DNA from: Candidatus Finniella inopinata | GTDB taxonomy: Bacteria > Pseudomonadota > Alphaproteobacteria > Paracaedibacterales > CAITNM01 | Direction: 5' to 3' | Length of the DNA stretch: 36,972 bases | Assembly (NCBI GenBank): GCA_943322985.2 | Contig: CALPGA020000010.1 | Location: forward strand, 1 to 36,972 | Shown here: positions 34,743 through 36,972 of the stretch, piece after piece | How positions within the stretch are numbered: position 1 is the stretch's first letter | How the letters are laid out: every line of letters begins with the position of its first letter | Position numbers and translations under genes: made by a program | The notes under the pieces: generated by a model | Database searches by the model: none | What the model was told of the DNA's origin: nothing | The model's input: only the letters and a program-made list of their open reading frames with translations

Positions 34743-35720
34743 ATGCGGTTTTTATTCCTTTTTGTTTTTCTATTTTTTGCTGGGTGAGGCAAAACACCCG
34801 AAGAAAAAGGAAAATTGGCCCAAGCAATTTATGTGCAACCACAAAAATATGTGGAAAAATCTATTTTTTACGGGACTGTTCAAGCGCGACAAAGCAGCCC
34901 CCTAGTTGTGCAGACTGATGGTGTTATAGATTGGCTGACCAAACCAGGAGATGAGGTTCTAGCACCAAAAGCAATTGCTAAAATTGATAATCCAGAAATT
35001 GAAAAAACACATGAACTTGCAACTAGTGCTGAAGCCATTGCAAAACAGCAGTACAATAGAAGTGCAGCACTTGCAAAAAGTAACACAACATCTCATCAAC
35101 AATTGCAAGAACGCGAACAAGCCTGGATAACTGCTCAGCAAAACCTTGCAAAAGCAGAAACAGACCGTAAAAAAGCGCTATTCATTGCTCCTTTTGATGG
35201 CATTGTTGGCCCTCAGCTTATTCACGAAGGCACTCATGTTAAAACGGGTGATGTTATCGGTCACTTTTTTAATCCTTCTGATTTGGTAGTTGAAGTGCAA
35301 ATTCCAGTTTCATTCAAGGAATCATTAAAAGAAAATCAAACCGCTATGGTTGAAGGTAAGCCATACTCCCTACCCCATGTGCCTAAAATGCTAAATCCCA
35401 CCACAGATATGATGGTTATCCACATTCCAATTAAGCATTCAACACTGTTAGTTGGTGAAATTGTTGATGTGGAAATTTACTTGAATGAGTCAAACCAAGT
35501 GATTGCACTCCCGTTGGGAAGCATCAAGTTTGAAGATGGTGAAACGTCAGTTTTAGTCTCAAATAAAGGAAAACTTGAAAAACGCGAGATAACTTTGGGG
35601 ACAAAAGACGCAAAGCAAACCGTTGTATTAAATGGCATTCAAGCAGGTGATACTGTTTGCTTAGATCCTCATCATCACTTCGAAGGGGAAAGTATTACAC
35701 CTCAATACCCTGAGCTGTAA
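34743..35720 (+). pseudogene. HlyD-family efflux adaptor, TGA at the lipobox cysteine
   Basis: From ATG 34743 the frame reads MRFLFLFVFLFFAG, then TGA (34785-34787), then GKTPEEKGKLAQAIYV and onward without a break for 310 more codons. The stop falls exactly where the lipoprotein Cys is expected. The body is an RND adaptor: QSSPLVVQTDGVIDWL near the start of the lipoyl part, a short helical hairpin, FIAPFDGIVGPQLIHEGTHV, and a C-terminal beta-barrel ending near LDPHHHFEG. A TTG at 34815 with AAGG before it could restart translation (301 aa) but without export signal. The RND gene follows by 4 bp. Most likely a recent nonsense mutation; UGA ends other genes here, so it is a stop. Confidence 0.85.
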
Positions 35721-35724
35721 GATA

Positions 35725-36834
35725 ATGGTTAGCTTCTTTTTAAAACACCCCATAATTGCCATTGTTTTGAACGCCATGCTGCTGGTCATAGGCTGGCTCA
35801 GCCTTCAACACTTGCCCTTGTGCGAATACCCTCAAGTAAAAATTCCTGAATTTACCGTTCACACCCATTACCATAATGGAGATGCTTCCTACATGGAAGA
35901 AATCGTAACCAATGCTATTGAAGACAAGGTCATGAGCCTTCCTGCAATAGAAAAAATTCAATCCGAAACAAGCCAAGGAAGCAGTTCTGTTTACGTAACA
36001 TTTAAAGTAGGAACAAACATTGATACGGCACAAATGGGGTTACGTGAAGCTGTTTCTCAAGCGAACCTGCCAAAGGAAGTTCCGCAACCAAACATTGTAA
36101 GGCGTGGGTCGAAAGACAATAACCTTCCTTTTTTCTTAATTCTAGTGGAATCAAAGAGCAGCACTCCAGAAGACTTAACCCATTACACCAACTGTATACT
36201 ACGCCATTCATTTAGAGGCATAGACGGAGTTGCCGAGGTTGAAGTGCTCGGCTCACCCTACCAAATGGATATTGCCCTCTCGGGAAAAAAAATGCGTCAA
36301 TTTGGCATTAACGCTAATACCGTTTTTACAGAAATTGAAACATCTTTGAAAAACCAGCCCTTAGGTAAACTTTACGATATTTACCCCTTACGCCTTGATC
36401 AACCGTTGAACAAACCAGAAGATTTTAAAAAAATCATGATCCCCATGCAAAAAAAACCAGCAGTTATGTTGGGGGACTTTAGCGCAGTAACGTTAAAGAA
36501 AAATAATGGTGATTTTCGCTTCCACGTAAATGGCAAACCTGGCGTTGCCATTCAAATAAAAGAAACCAGCACTGCCAATCCATTAGAAGTGTCTGATGAA
36601 TTGCATGAAAAAATTAATGGTTTAAAAAAGGCGCTGCCCAAAGGAACAGCTTTAAAAGTAATTGTCGATCAGGCTGAATTTATTAGAAGCAGCCTTAACC
36701 AAGTCCGCAATAGCCTGATCGAAGCTATTATTTGCGTAATGATAGTAGTTGGCTTGTTCCTGGGCTCTGCGCGCCTTAGTTTGGTACCACTGATCACTAT
36801 ACCCTTATCATTGGTAGGATCATTAGCTGTGCTA
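35725..36834 (+). pseudogene. RND efflux pump permease, truncated by an IS element
   Basis: The first 370 codons of an inner-membrane RND transporter (family about 1030 aa). Visible: first span FFLKHPIIAIVLNAMLLVIG, QHLPLCEYPQVKIPEFTVHT, the porter-domain GASYMEE-like block, ATNPLE-like substrate segments, and the second and third spans beginning SLIEAIICVMIVVGLFLG and LVPLITIPLSLVGSLAVL. After the Leu codon at 36832-36834 the homology stops and eight unrelated residues lead to a TAG at 36856. The break coincides with the end of an IS5-type element. The pump cannot work as a whole protein. It follows the broken adaptor, so the operon is inactivated twice. Confidence 0.9.
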
Positions 36835-36972
36835 GATAGTGTAGTCACGAGATATTAGCCCAAAGAGCGATGCACCGAATATGAATTGCAGCAAGAAAGG
36901 ATTTTGTGTTTTTCGCATATCTTGTTGCAATGCCGCGCCAGCGTTTAAGGTCAAGAAAAGCATTTTCAACAA
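36835..36972 (-). mobile_element. IS5-family insertion sequence, right part beyond window
   Basis: DNA beyond the RND break codes on the minus strand for the C-terminal end of an IS5-type transposase. The element starts directly after the TA of the interrupted Leu codon (36833-36834), in line with a TA target site, but the terminal inverted repeat and the other end are outside the window. The exact boundary is therefore tentative. Confidence 0.8.
36845..36972 (-). CDS. IS5-family transposase, C-terminal fragment (5' end beyond window)
   Basis: The last ~42 codons read ENAFLDLKRWRGIATRY then AKNTKSFLAAIHIRCIALWA and end at TGA (36847-36845). The Glu of the DDE triad is in the first of these blocks, and the R-x-x-ATRY-x-K spacing is the family hallmark. 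Whether the full transposase is intact cannot be seen. It is the only mobile-element gene in the window. Confidence 0.88.
   Translation of the reverse strand, partial: VENAFLDLKRWRGIATRYAKNTKSFLAAIHIRCIALWANIS

Noticed and set aside
34785-34787. Selenocysteine insertion at the adaptor TGA
   Set aside because: I see no convincing SECIS-like hairpin just downstream, and a lipid-anchor Sec has no precedent that I know of. A nonsense mutation is simpler, and the next gene is broken too.
34743-36972. A genetic code in which UGA is Trp
   Set aside because: UGA ends several intact genes here (for example at 10834-10836, 12640-12642 and 21822-21824), and Trp is written TGG throughout.

Overview
The window looks like a chromosomal segment of an AT-rich alphaproteobacterium. 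The strongest lineage marker is a circularly permuted, two-piece tmRNA gene (about 5345-5637, minus strand). Supporting markers are an alphaproteobacterial-type SspB, a short ProS without the editing insertion, DUF2948, ThyX and an FtsZ ending in IPAFLRR. The many exported proteins of unknown function, the decaying genes and an IS5-type transposase end would fit a host-associated lineage such as Holosporales/Paracaedibacter relatives. That placement is inference, not something the sequence proves.

Layout. 1-1065 (minus): three small exported proteins of extreme composition (Lys/Ala/Asp repeats, Asp/Glu-rich, poly-Glu). 1332-2851 (plus): ftsZ and its terminator. 2977-4808: an exported unknown and anmK. 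4785-6566 (minus): an exported FliL-like protein, a DUF952 protein with a lipobox, ssrA (tmRNA) and sspB in a row. 6633-9559 (plus): hrcA, grpE and a Fe-S (CCG-domain) protein. 9631-13043 (plus): an exported unknown, tRNA-Arg(TCT), kdsB, a 44-aa membrane peptide and ccmC-ccmD-ccmE. 13044-16444 (minus): a thyX 3'-end fragment, a DUF3857/transglutaminase-like gene and intact thyX. 16517-18066 (plus): a DUF2948 gene and an rmlB-like gene. 18063-25020 (minus): membrane-anchored cytochrome c, alpha/beta hydrolase, tolB, a second hydrolase and four exported proteins, one of them DsbC-like without the active-site cysteines. 25167-32015 (plus): proS, ftsH, dnaG, rpoD. 32177-34627 (minus): rpsU, cspA and a phosphoethanolamine-transferase-like protein. 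34743-36972: a broken RND efflux operon. Its adaptor has a stop codon exactly at the lipobox cysteine, and its pump gene is cut off by the end of an IS5-family element that runs out of the window.

How the genes fit together. Division (ftsZ), replication and transcription (dnaG, rpoD), translation (proS, rpsU, tRNA-Arg), proteostasis (hrcA-grpE, ftsH, ssrA-sspB), envelope (kdsB, anmK, tolB, the PEtN-transferase-like protein) and c-type cytochrome maturation (ccmCDE plus a cytochrome c) are core functions. ssrA and sspB are neighbours on one strand; SspB delivers ssrA-tagged proteins to ClpXP, so tag and tag-reader sit together. The accessory layer is mostly exported proteins with no recognisable fold.

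Most worth a second look: the 21-residue tmRNA tag with a repeated ANRN motif beside sspB; the duplicated thyX 3' end flanking a DUF3857 gene whose signal peptide looks frameshifted; the TGA at a lipobox cysteine followed by an IS-truncated RND gene; and the repeat-rich exported proteins at the left edge.
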